Notes under the pieces: model-generated | Databases searched by the model: none | Seen by the model: only the letters and a program-made list of their open reading frames with translations | Told to the model about the DNA's origin: nothing | From: DHVE2 group archaeon | Lineage (GTDB): Archaea > Thermoplasmatota > Thermoplasmata > Thermoplasmatales > Aciduliprofundaceae | Length of the DNA stretch: 64,000 nucleotides | NCBI GenBank assembly: GCA_026993785.1 | Contig: JALWRZ010000003.1 | Coordinates: 217,754-281,753 of the forward strand | Reading direction: 5' to 3' | Program-made: the position numbers and the translations under genes | Shown: positions 34,852-42,967 of the stretch, piece by piece | Layout: each line of letters opens with the position of its first letter | How positions within the stretch are numbered: the stretch's first letter is position 1

Positions 34852-37800
34852 GCGAAAGACTCTGAGCTCACTGATTTCCTCATAAAGCTCCTTGAGAACC
34901 TCTTCGTAATTTTTCTCTCCACGCTCCACCATATCCATCTTCTCCTCCAGAAGCCGGGTCCTCTCCTCGCTTATAAACTTTCCATATTTTGAAGCAAGAA
35001 ATTCATAGACTTCCATACCTCGATTGGAGGGTATGAGCTCTCCCCGAATCTCTTTGATGTATTTGCGCTGGAAAAGCTTGCCAAGTATTGTGGCGTAGGT
35101 GCTTGGCCGCCCTATTCTTCTCTCCTTCATCAGTCTTATCACATCCGCCTGAGTATAGGGCCTTACTGCTACGATTCTCTTCTCTAACTCTATCTTTCTC
35201 TTTCCAGTGGGAAGGGGTGGATAAATCTTTAGGTTATAGGGAAACAGCTGATAGGCAGGACCCTTTGCGTTGGTGATTAGAGAGAATTCAAGAACATCGC
35301 TCTGTGCCTTGATTCGATATCTGCTGATTCTCATTTTTCCATGAGTCTCAGAGGCCATAAAACGACGGAAAATAAGGTCATAGAGTTTCAGTTCCTTCTC
35401 CTCAAGGGTTATGGGAAGTACACCTTCATTTATATACCTTCTAAGCTCCTGGGCATCCCATGCTCTGGTTGGCCTTATGCACTCATGCGCTCCCTCAGTG
35501 CCCCATTTTCTCGCTCTAAAATCCTCGCCAAGATAGTTACGGGCAATTTTCAGGCCCATATCGGAGACATGGGTTGAATCTGTGCGATGATAGGTTATAA
35601 GACCTTTCTCAAAGAGTTGCTGCAGCAAAGCCATGGTTTCCCTTGCTCCCATCCCTAGGATTCTGTTTGCATCCTTTAGAATCTCGTCTGTGGTGTAGGG
35701 AGGAATGGCGTAATCTTTCTCCTCATGAGTCACAAGCTCTATCTCTCCGAGTACCTCTCCCTGCCAGGGAACCCTCACCGATGTGCCCTTTATGAACCAT
35801 GCCTCCCTCTTTTTCTTGGATTCCCGGAACCTCTCTATTATCCATCCCAGCACAGGGGTCTGCGCTCTTCCGGCAGATAGGTTTCTCTCACCATATTTCC
35901 GCCAGAGAATCTGGGATAGTTCAAAACCAATCCATCTATCTTCAATTCTTCTCACCAACTGTGCCTTAACGAGATCTTCATTCAGCTCCCTTTCATTTTC
36001 AATAGCTGATAATATGGCCTTTTTAGTTACCTCATGAAACTCTGCCCTCTTTATCTCCCTGGCGAACGGCTTAAGAAGATTTTTCAGATCCCAGGCTATT
36101 TTCTCCCCTTCCATATCGGGGTCCGTGCCTATGAGTACCTTCTCACATTCGAAGGCGAGTTGCCTTAATACTTCTATCTGCTCCTTTGCAAAATAAATGT
36201 CCTGGGAACCACAGATGGGGCACTTATCTCCTTCGGTGAACTGATAGTTGCAGTTCCTGCATTTTCTCAGGGGAGAATAGATGGGCACGAAGGAATCCTT
36301 CACTAAGACTCCATGGAAGCCTCTGCGTGTAACAAGATCCACCATGTGTCCAAGGGAGGGGGCGATTAGAAGAACATTGCGCTGCGTGGCAACCTCGTAA
36401 ATTATAGCGTTGCCAAGGGCCCTGATGTTGGGCTTTCCAAAGAAATGGGCAATGTGTTTCGCCTTGTTGGGGCTCTCAACGATGAAGAGAATGGGCTTTA
36501 TCACCTCCTCCCCCTTGGCCCGCATCTGAAGCCTCTTTCTGTCTTCCTCTATCTCTTTCCTCAATTTTTCGAGATTTACTTCTTCCAGGGATACGAATTC
36601 TATATCGTAAAGTGAGGCCCTCTTCTTAAAGACCTCTAGGTTCTTTTCATCATCAAGAAGAAAGCTGGCACCCTTGGTAATTCCACCAAGATAGAGCCTG
36701 GAGGTTCTTCCCGAGCCCTGGATGTAGGTTCTTATATCCGGGAAAATAATCTTTCCCTCGCGATAAAGGAAGCCCTCACCCTCCACTATCTTTCTCTCAC
36801 GGAACAGAGTTTTTATCCTCTCCCTGATTTTTTGAATATCTTTGGCATTGGCAAGCTTTCTCAGATCTTCGTCTCCCAATAAATAGGCAAGAATGATGAG
36901 CAATCTCTCGCTCAGAGAATCTATGTCCTCTGCACCCACCCTGAAGCTGGGCATTCCGTAAAACACAGCGAATTTTATTCTTTCAGGCAGATCAATACCT
37001 CTTATGAGAGAGCCATAGGGCGTGGCAACACCTACCAGATAATCTACTTCCCCTTTCTTAAACCTCTCATACGCCTCCTTGTTCTGGGATACTACGAGTC
37101 CGACCCTGAAATTCTTCAATTTTTCCATAAGTTTCTCTGCCTCCTCAGCTGTAGGGGTGAAGATAAGGCCTCCTGCCCCCATTTCCTTTAGTATCCTCTC
37201 TAAACTCTCTTTGGAAGCAGTGATATCCACCACATTTCTTACAGCATTCTGAATATTGCCTACATCGAAGTTGAGCTTCTCTCGCAATAGCTTTGTGTTG
37301 TAGCCTCTAGAGCCTGTGGCGGTAGAGACCATAAGCACGCCCTTACCTCTGAGAACCAAGGATATGAGTTTCTCGATATTCCTTGACTTCTTAAGCACGG
37401 AGTCCACATCATCCACAAATATGAAACGAAATATCTGGGAGGAAATCATTGAAAAATTCCTTGAGAGGAATGCGGAGGTTGTTAGGAGAATTCGGAAATT
37501 GCCTTTCTTTATCTTCTCCCCATATTCTTCCTTTTCCCTCTTCTTCATATTTCCATGGTAATAGGCCACAAGCTCTTCTCCACCCCATTTTTTTATCTTC
37601 TCCAATGCTTCCTGGAGAAGAATTGTGGTTGGGAAAATCAGATAGCTTCTTTTACCCTTCTGGGCGAGATAGAGGGCCATAATCAATCCGAAGGAGGTTT
37701 TGCCAATTCCTGTAGGGGCTATGGCAGCGAAGGAATGAGATGCGAGAATTCTCCTGGCCCACATTCTTTGAAGGGCCCTGGGCTCAGCTCCCATAACTCC

Positions 37801-37953
37801 CCTGAAGAATTCTTCAAATTTCCTATATTCCCAGGAAAGTGATGTGTAGGATAGTTTTTTCTTCTTTTTTTGGCATAAATCACGCTCTATCTCAAACCAG
37901 CTCAAGTCCTCTCCGCACTGGGGGCAGAGCTCTTGATAAATTACGGGAATCAT
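34846..37953 (-). CDS. rgy: Reverse gyrase
   Basis: ATP-dependent type IA topoisomerase that introduces positive supercoils; the hallmark protein of (hyper)thermophiles. Helicase half: AAIAPTGIGKTSFG (Walker A), FVDDVDSVLKK (Walker B), RGIDLPERIKFAVFYG. Middle zinc finger: CRNCNYQFTEGDKCPICGS. Topoisomerase half: FIVESPNKAKHIAHFFG, LIGTDPDMEGEKIAWDL, GRAQTPVLGWI and the active Tyr in LITYHRTDSTHVSD. At 1035 residues it is on the short side. The N-terminal zinc finger has CPQCG but only one later Cys (DLCQKKK), so the fourth ligand is missing. Confidence 0.97.
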   Translation of the reverse strand: MIPVIYQELCPQCGEDLSWFEIERDLCQKKKKKLSYTSLSWEYRKFEEFFRGVMGAEPRALQRMWARRILASHSFAAIAPTGIGKTSFGLIMALYLAQKGKRSYLIFPTTILLQEALEKIKKWGGEELVAYYHGNMKKREKEEYGEKIKKGNFRILLTTSAFLSRNFSMISSQIFRFIFVDDVDSVLKKSRNIEKLISLVLRGKGVLMVSTATGSRGYNTKLLREKLNFDVGNIQNAVRNVVDITASKESLERILKEMGAGGLIFTPTAEEAEKLMEKLKNFRVGLVVSQNKEAYERFKKGEVDYLVGVATPYGSLIRGIDLPERIKFAVFYGMPSFRVGAEDIDSLSERLLIILAYLLGDEDLRKLANAKDIQKIRERIKTLFRERKIVEGEGFLYREGKIIFPDIRTYIQGSGRTSRLYLGGITKGASFLLDDEKNLEVFKKRASLYDIEFVSLEEVNLEKLRKEIEEDRKRLQMRAKGEEVIKPILFIVESPNKAKHIAHFFGKPNIRALGNAIIYEVATQRNVLLIAPSLGHMVDLVTRRGFHGVLVKDSFVPIYSPLRKCRNCNYQFTEGDKCPICGSQDIYFAKEQIEVLRQLAFECEKVLIGTDPDMEGEKIAWDLKNLLKPFAREIKRAEFHEVTKKAILSAIENERELNEDLVKAQLVRRIEDRWIGFELSQILWRKYGERNLSAGRAQTPVLGWIIERFRESKKKREAWFIKGTSVRVPWQGEVLGEIELVTHEEKDYAIPPYTTDEILKDANRILGMGARETMALLQQLFEKGLITYHRTDSTHVSDMGLKIARNYLGEDFRARKWGTEGAHECIRPTRAWDAQELRRYINEGVLPITLEEKELKLYDLIFRRFMASETHGKMRISRYRIKAQSDVLEFSLITNAKGPAYQLFPYNLKIYPPLPTGKRKIELEKRIVAVRPYTQADVIRLMKERRIGRPSTYATILGKLFQRKYIKEIRGELIPSNRGMEVYEFLASKYGKFISEERTRLLEEKMDMVERGEKNYEEVLKELYEEISELRVFRS

Positions 37954-37990
37954 ACCGGTAAATGAAGGAAAAAGAAATATTTAAAAATGC

Positions 37991-38593
37991 TTATTGCAGA
38001 TTCACTCTAATTTTATGGAGCAGCTCTGCAGGACTCTCAACTGGATATTCCAGCTTCTCAAGGATCCCTTCTATGGGCTTTCCCATTATTCGATAACCCT
38101 TAAGTCTCTCCATCAAAGCATCCTTACTTGCCGGGAAATCCAGGCCTTTGATACTCTTAAGCACATGCACTGCCCACTCCACACCAAGGCTCTTTGCGCT
38201 TTCCTCCATAATCTCTATTCTCTCCTTTAGATTGTCCCTGTTCTCCTTGATGGCCTTGTATGCCAACTTAGCCAGTCCCCCAGCTATATGCTCCTTCTCC
38301 TTCTCCCCCTCGCCTCGAAGATACTCCATTACCTTGTTTTCATCGGCGCTGAGGATCTTCTTAACAGTTTGTTCAGTTATGCCAAGATATTCCGCAATCT
38401 CCCTGTTGGTCTTTATGGCTTCATTTTTAAGCGCAATTACGTAGGCGGCCTCGGCGAGGCTGGGAAGCCAGGTTAGATTGCGGTACTCCACAAGCTTTTT
38501 TAACCCGCCCAGAATTCTGAGGCTCTCATGGAAAATCCTTTCTACGATTTCATCTATATTTCCCTCCTTAACAGGTGCGCTTATCACCTCCAT
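37991..38593 (-). CDS. HTH regulator beside a KaiC-like ATPase
   Basis: About 200 residues with a helix-turn-helix of the NREIAEYLGITEQTVKKIL type at about 80-100, flanked by charged helical regions; the C-terminal part (about 110-200) is helical and may be an effector or dimer domain. No named family recognised. It starts 1 nt after the stop of the KaiC-like gene, with GAGGAGGTGAT directly upstream, which decides for the ATG at 38593 rather than the in-frame TTG at 38614. The pairing suggests that the ATPase controls this regulator or works through it. Confidence 0.75.
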   Translation of the reverse strand: MEVISAPVKEGNIDEIVERIFHESLRILGGLKKLVEYRNLTWLPSLAEAAYVIALKNEAIKTNREIAEYLGITEQTVKKILSADENKVMEYLRGEGEKEKEHIAGGLAKLAYKAIKENRDNLKERIEIMEESAKSLGVEWAVHVLKSIKGLDFPASKDALMERLKGYRIMGKPIEGILEKLEYPVESPAELLHKIRVNLQ

Positions 38594-38594
38594 A

Positions 38595-39455
38595 TCAATC
38601 ACCTCCTCTTGCAATCCTACTCAAGGGTTCCTTAATATCTATCAAACCCGTATCGGTTATCTCGAAGATGTAGGTCTCCGTGGTATGGGGTGCCAGTCGG
38701 CAACCATCTATTCTTATAGTGCGCACCACCTCCCCTATTTTCTTTCCATACAGTGAGGCAGCCCATTTTGATGTAATTACTTCCTTATCCATCACGATGG
38801 TTCCATCCACGATATGTGCCACGGCCAGACCGCCAGCTGCCTCTGCACTCTCACTGCTCTGGGATGACCTCTTCTGGGATACCAGTAACGCTGTCTGGTT
38901 CCATTTCTTGAGGAAGTTGAAAATCTGCCTGACTATCTGTCGCGCGAGAACCTCCCGATGCTCGTAAAGCCCTGTTATACTGTCAATCACCACGTTTTTA
39001 GTGTTCTTTTTCTTTATGGCATAGGCCATGGTGTCTAAAAGGGCAGAGAGATTCTCCCTGAGCTCCACCTCCTGGGAAGCATCAACGATAATCATATTTT
39101 TCTCCACATTTTCAAAATCCAGCCCCATAACCGTAGCCTTCTGCTTGAGCGTGGTGTAGAGAAAGTTGGCGGGGGATTCCACCGTGACGAATAGCACGGG
39201 ATAGTTTCTCGCTGCCTGATAAACTGCAAATTGCTCCGCCAACACGGATTTACCGGTATCAGGTATTCCCGTTACGTTTATAACGGAGAGATAGGGTATT
39301 CCACCCAGCGGTTTCTTCACGTATTTGTCCTCTCTCTCGTCGTAAACTACGGTATAGAACATCTCATCTAACTTTGTGCCCGTTGGGATTCCGAATATCT
39401 TGGGAGCTTTGCCCTGCAGCTCCGATAGGGTGTAAACATAGTCTTCATATTTCAT
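38595..39455 (-). CDS. KaiC-like RecA-superfamily ATPase
   Basis: A 286-residue ATPase. Walker A is GIPDTGKS, Walker B-like strand NVVIDSITGL; the segment after strand 3 reads VLFVTVESPANF, with one Glu where KaiC has two. Compared with the other KaiC-like proteins in the window it has a longer N-terminus (IFGIPTGTKLDEMFYTVVYDE). The ATG at 39455 is preferred over 39506 because a TATA-like TTTTTTATAG lies about 26-29 nt before it. Transcribed together with the HTH regulator downstream. Confidence 0.83.
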   Translation of the reverse strand: MKYEDYVYTLSELQGKAPKIFGIPTGTKLDEMFYTVVYDEREDKYVKKPLGGIPYLSVINVTGIPDTGKSVLAEQFAVYQAARNYPVLFVTVESPANFLYTTLKQKATVMGLDFENVEKNMIIVDASQEVELRENLSALLDTMAYAIKKKNTKNVVIDSITGLYEHREVLARQIVRQIFNFLKKWNQTALLVSQKRSSQSSESAEAAGGLAVAHIVDGTIVMDKEVITSKWAASLYGKKIGEVVRTIRIDGCRLAPHTTETYIFEITDTGLIDIKEPLSRIARGGD

Positions 39456-39610
39456 AATTGAATATGTTATTTCTTCTATAAAAAACTTTCGGTTTATTCT
39501 CAGCAAATATTCTTAAAAAAGTCTGTAATTTTCACAAAATCTCAGATTATCAGTTGTGAAATTAAGGCAGTACGAAAAATTTTTAATTTTTATTGTCATG
39601 CCCTCCTACA

Positions 39611-39976
39611 ATGGATATTGTGACATATGATATTTTATATACTGTGCTTAAAAAATTGTTGGGGCAGAAGCTAGCGGAGAAGGATATAAAGAAACTCACC
39701 GATTATGTAATAAACTTCTTCGGATACGGGGATCGGATAATCGATAATATTCTCACCCCAGCTGATAGGGATGTGTTCTACACCCTTGAAGAGCTGGAAA
39801 TAGTCAAACCTGTGGAGGAAGAGATTACGATATCTAAGGGCAAGCTCTGGCGCATACACTATTGGGTTTATCGTAAAGATAAGATCCAGCAGATTCTGGA
39901 AGAAAAAGAGGAAAAAGAGTCTCAGGAGGAGAGTCCTGAAGAGCTCTACAGAAGATTGTTCGAGGAGGAGGAATGA
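39611..39976 (+). CDS. Small winged-helix-like acidic protein
   Basis: About 121 residues: helical and beta elements fitting a winged-helix fold (IVTYDILYTVLKKLLGQK ... LEELEIVKPVEEEITI), then a strongly acidic C-terminus (EEKEEKESQEESPEELYRR). Possibly a transcription-related protein; I do not recognise a named family with certainty. The ATG at 39611 is preferred over a TTG at 39593 because an AT-rich TTTTTAATTTTTATT block lies about 20-27 nt upstream (leaderless). Divergent from the KaiC-like gene at 38595, sharing its promoter region. Confidence 0.65.
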   Translation: MDIVTYDILYTVLKKLLGQKLAEKDIKKLTDYVINFFGYGDRIIDNILTPADRDVFYTLEELEIVKPVEEEITISKGKLWRIHYWVYRKDKIQQILEEKEEKESQEESPEELYRRLFEEEE

Positions 39977-39989
39977 GAAAAAGAAGCAG

Positions 39990-40062
39990 CAGCCCCGGGA
40001 GGATTCGAACCCCCGTCGGCGGATCCAAAGTCCGCCATGCTTGACCGCTACACCACGGGGCT
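39990..40062 (-). tRNA. tRNA-Gln (anticodon UUG)
   Basis: Read on the minus strand, the acceptor stem AGCCCCG pairs with CGGGGCT, followed by discriminator G. The anticodon stem GCGGA/TCCGC encloses loop CTTTGGA, giving anticodon TTG for Gln codon CAA. The T arm is GGGGG, TTCGAAT, CCTCC with one G-U pair. No CCA is encoded and no intron is seen. It lies 13 nt after the small acidic protein gene. Confidence 0.95.
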
Positions 40063-40161
40063 ATCTCCCTCTTAATATCTTTTCCTTATTTTTAAGTTTC
40101 TCTCTCCTGAGAAAAGCTCCAAGGGCAAAGTTTTAAATTACAAATTGCAATGCTTTAAAGG

Positions 40162-40977
40162 ATGCGTATACCAACATCTGTGGCTGCGTTTGATGTTATA
40201 GTAAACGGTGGCGTGCCTTCTGGCTCTGTTGTAATTCTTGCGGGAGAACCGGGAGCGGGGAATCTCGAGTTCTCGTTCACCTCTGCGGCCAAACTTTCTC
40301 TGGCACGCAACAATGAAGAATTCAGAAAATTCATAGTGATGGACATGGAGGATATTTATCTGCCAGAGGGCACACTCTATGTTTCCATATCCAAGAGCGG
40401 GGACGAAGTTCTGAGAGCCGTGAACCTAACATTCAATGAGGATCTGGCAACCGCTTTCCGGGACAATCTTGTAATAAAAGATCTTTCATCGGAATACTTC
40501 CGAAACAGTATAGTGCCCAGGAAATGGCTATCCTCCGATGCCCGAGAGCTCCTACGCAAGAAGGAGAATCTGCTTCAGGAGTTCGTTAACATAATGGATG
40601 AGGGTGCGGATGGAAGAATAGTGATCGTGGATTCCCTCACGGATCTCGTAACCTCCCCACGGATTCAATTTCTGGACCTTGTTGATGTGATAAAGGGCCT
40701 GAGAAAAGTGGCCAAGAAATGGAACACGGTGATTTATCTCCTCCTCACCACGGGCATCCTTGACACCAGGGAGGAGAATCTCCTCTTTGATTCTGTAGAT
40801 GGCGTAATAATATTTGAGTGGCAGGGCTCCCGCTACTCTAAGAGATTTCGCTATATGTATGTGCTAAAGTTTGTGGGGTTGATGTCACACCTGGAGGAAG
40901 AGAGAATTGCCAGATTCAACACAACCCTTAATCGGGCCAATGGGTTTGTGGTGGTGAATACGGAAAAAATAAGGTGA
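40162..40977 (+). CDS. KaiC-like ATPase homolog with degenerate Walker A
   Basis: A 271-residue KaiC-like protein (IPTSVAAFDVIVNGGVPSGSVV start). The Walker A position reads GEPGAGNL instead of GxxGxGK(T/S): the phosphate-binding Lys and the Thr/Ser are lost. The EE pair is also gone (LYVSISKSGDEV). The Walker B-like strand RIVIVDSLTDL remains. It is therefore probably a non-hydrolysing partner of the intact ATPase at 40974, to which it is coupled by a 4-nt ATGA overlap. TATA-like TTTTAAATTA is about 27 nt before the ATG (leaderless). Confidence 0.82.
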   Translation: MRIPTSVAAFDVIVNGGVPSGSVVILAGEPGAGNLEFSFTSAAKLSLARNNEEFRKFIVMDMEDIYLPEGTLYVSISKSGDEVLRAVNLTFNEDLATAFRDNLVIKDLSSEYFRNSIVPRKWLSSDARELLRKKENLLQEFVNIMDEGADGRIVIVDSLTDLVTSPRIQFLDLVDVIKGLRKVAKKWNTVIYLLLTTGILDTREENLLFDSVDGVIIFEWQGSRYSKRFRYMYVLKFVGLMSHLEEERIARFNTTLNRANGFVVVNTEKIR

Positions 40978-41666
40978 TGAAGATGAGGATAAAAACAGGA
41001 ATTGAGGGGCTCGATGATATGCTTGGCGGTGGAATACCGAAGGGTCATAGCATAGCGGTTATTGGAGCCTTTGGAACTGGAAAAACAACTTTTGCTATGC
41101 AGTACATCTGGGAGGGCCTTAAAAATGGAGAGAGGTGCATCTACATAAGCTTAGAAGAGGATGAGGAAAGCATAGTGGAAAGCGCCAGAAATTTTGGCTG
41201 GGATTTCTCAAAATATATGAGCAGCGATCTTCTTCTGGTGAAGCTTGAACCAGAGGATGCTAGGAGCAGCATCAGGCGTATTGAGGCTGAGCTGCCGGAG
41301 ATAATAAAAGAGTTCAAAGCCTCTCGCATAGCGGTGGATTCTGTGAGCCTTATCACCATGCTCTTCAAGAAGGAGGAAGAAAAAAGGGAAGCTTTGTTTA
41401 AGCTGAGCAAGAGCATCAAGGAATCTGGCGCAACCGCTATTTTCACCGCTGAGGTAGATCCCCGCAATCCTCAGGTAAGCAGAGATGGAATAATAGAATA
41501 TGTGGTGGATGGAGTTATTCACCTCTCCTTCCGGGAGGAAGAGAATAGACTTAGACTCATACTTCGGATCCTCAAGATGAGAAGAACCAGGCATTCAAGG
41601 GAAGTGAAACCCTATGAGATAACGGAAAGAGGAATAAGGGTTCTATCGGAAGCTGCAGTTTTCTGA
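40974..41666 (+). CDS. KaiC-like RecA-superfamily ATPase, intact active site
   Basis: A 230-residue KaiC-like protein: KTGIEGLDDMLGGGIPKGHS start, Walker A GAFGTGKT, the catalytic Glu pair in YISLEEDEES, and Walker B-like RIAVDSVSLI. It is the only one of the five KaiC-like proteins in the window with both Walker A and Glu pair intact. A second possible start is the ATG 9 nt downstream. Overlaps the degenerate homolog upstream by 4 nt and is followed by two small genes in the same operon. Confidence 0.87.
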   Translation: MMKMRIKTGIEGLDDMLGGGIPKGHSIAVIGAFGTGKTTFAMQYIWEGLKNGERCIYISLEEDEESIVESARNFGWDFSKYMSSDLLLVKLEPEDARSSIRRIEAELPEIIKEFKASRIAVDSVSLITMLFKKEEEKREALFKLSKSIKESGATAIFTAEVDPRNPQVSRDGIIEYVVDGVIHLSFREEENRLRLILRILKMRRTRHSREVKPYEITERGIRVLSEAAVF

Positions 41667-41676
41667 GGTGAGAAAT

Positions 41677-42030
41677 ATGCAAAATCTTTCAAAGGAGGAG
41701 ATTGAGAAACTCGTTGCGATATTTTTCGGATTCACACCTGCAAGTCGCCTTCCTAAAGATGCTCAGGTGAAAATTGTGGATGTGGGCGATGCCATCGAAA
41801 TGGAAGAGGCGAAGAAATTGAAGATAAGGTGGGATAATCACATAGGTGGTGAAACAAAGATAGCCAGGCTTACTCCCTTGGATATCCTCCATTATCTAGG
41901 CTGGAAGAATACACGAGAAAATTATGAGAAAGCTGTGGAGATAATGAAATACCTTGCCAAAAAGAACTCTCTTATCCTGGTGAAGATAGGAGATAGGTAT
42001 CTTCTTCTAAATCCCAGAAGAAGAGGGTGA
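41677..42030 (+). CDS. Small protein of unknown function in KaiC-like operon
   Basis: A 117-residue soluble protein (IEKLVAIFFGFTPASRLPKDA ... LDILHYLGWKNTRENYEKA ... LILVKIGDRYLLLNPRRRG). No zinc motif or membrane segment; helices plus a C-terminal beta hairpin could be a winged-helix-like fold. I do not recognise it. GAGGTGAG 5 nt before the ATG at 41677 decides this start over 41668. It begins 10 nt after the ATPase stop and overlaps the next gene by 4 nt. Confidence 0.65.
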   Translation: MQNLSKEEIEKLVAIFFGFTPASRLPKDAQVKIVDVGDAIEMEEAKKLKIRWDNHIGGETKIARLTPLDILHYLGWKNTRENYEKAVEIMKYLAKKNSLILVKIGDRYLLLNPRRRG

Positions 42031-42308
42031 GAGTGTTGGAAGATAAAGCCCTGAAAAATATTTTGGAGAGTTTGAAGCTCGATCTCTATGTGGAGAGCAA
42101 GATACCTGAGATGCATGTATGCTTCTTTTGCGGTCGAATTGGATATAAGAATCTTCCCATGAAAAAGATTGGAAATAAGTGGATATGCATAGATTGTCTG
42201 AGGGAATTGAAAGAAGCTCTTGATTCTCTGGAGGAATGGGAGCAGGAAATTTCACTCAGGGAAGAGCTTAAAAGGCAAATCCAAAAAGAGTTCGAAAATG
42301 AGAAATAG
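42027..42308 (+). CDS. Small zinc-finger protein in KaiC-like operon
   Basis: A 93-residue protein with one zinc finger: CFFCGRIGYKN at about 32-35 and CIDCLREL at about 54-57, followed by a long charged helix (LDSLEEWEQEISLREELKRQIQ) that may be a coiled coil. Likely an adapter or nucleic-acid-binding partner of the ATPases. The start GTG at 42027 overlaps the previous stop; GTG 42033 or TTG 42036 are alternatives, since GAGGGTGA upstream would fit them better. Its end is 1 nt from the convergent gene. Confidence 0.65.
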   Translation: MRVLEDKALKNILESLKLDLYVESKIPEMHVCFFCGRIGYKNLPMKKIGNKWICIDCLRELKEALDSLEEWEQEISLREELKRQIQKEFENEK

Positions 42309-42309
42309 G

Positions 42310-42921
42310 TTACATGGTGAAACTTTCGCCCTTCTCAAAATTCTCTGTGACATAATTGATTATTATACTGCGATCACCCTTGAGATGTGACTCGTACCAC
42401 TTGGGAATAAGCTTTAGAAGTATCTCCCTTATTTTATCAAGGCTCGCCTTCTTCACCAATTCATCGTAGAGGATGTATTGTGCGTATATTCTCTTCCATC
42501 CCGAATACTTGTAGTACTTCTCCCCCTCAAAGAATTGGAACAGCATTCTTATTCTCTCACCCTCATCGGTGTTATAATATATGATCTTAAGGGAATCCCC
42601 AGTTCTGTTTTGCTCCCTTGTTATATCTATGAGGCTTATCTCGCTCACTGTTGCAAAATCGAAATCCTCCCTGATACTCCATTTATCCGGGAAAACTTCA
42701 AACTGCCCCCACAGGGAATGGGGCGGTTCCATTCTGAAATGCACATTGATCTTGTTGAACTGTAACCATATCTTCCAGAAATCCTCCACCAGGCTCCGGT
42801 TAAGCTCCCTCTTTTTCTCACTCTCTGTGGATATGTTCTTCAAAACCTCCTCTTTCTTCTTCTCCAGCTCGCTCTGCAACTTTTCAAACCAATCCTCATA
42901 TTTCTTTTCCTGCTTTGCCAT
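42310..42921 (-). CDS. Protein of unknown function with N-terminal coiled coil
   Basis: A 203-residue soluble protein. Residues about 1-50 are a Lys/Glu-rich helix (likely coiled coil); the rest is mixed alpha/beta with many aromatic residues (FWKIWLQFNKINVHFRM, LFQFFEGEKYYKYSGWKRIYAQY). No catalytic motif, zinc site or membrane helix. I do not recognise a family. Convergent with the KaiC-like operon and upstream of nothing on its own strand within 1 nt, so probably a single-gene unit. Confidence 0.55.
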   Translation of the reverse strand: MAKQEKKYEDWFEKLQSELEKKKEEVLKNISTESEKKRELNRSLVEDFWKIWLQFNKINVHFRMEPPHSLWGQFEVFPDKWSIREDFDFATVSEISLIDITREQNRTGDSLKIIYYNTDEGERIRMLFQFFEGEKYYKYSGWKRIYAQYILYDELVKKASLDKIREILLKLIPKWYESHLKGDRSIIINYVTENFEKGESFTM

Positions 42922-42967
42922 TTTAATCCCTTCACAGTAATGTTATTCCTGGGATATAAAATTATCG

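Noticed and set aside
40162..40977. Possibility that the 40162 gene is a pseudogene because Walker A is broken
   Set aside because: The frame is intact over its full length, coupled to the next gene and with the rest of the fold kept; specific loss of catalytic residues fits a non-catalytic partner better.
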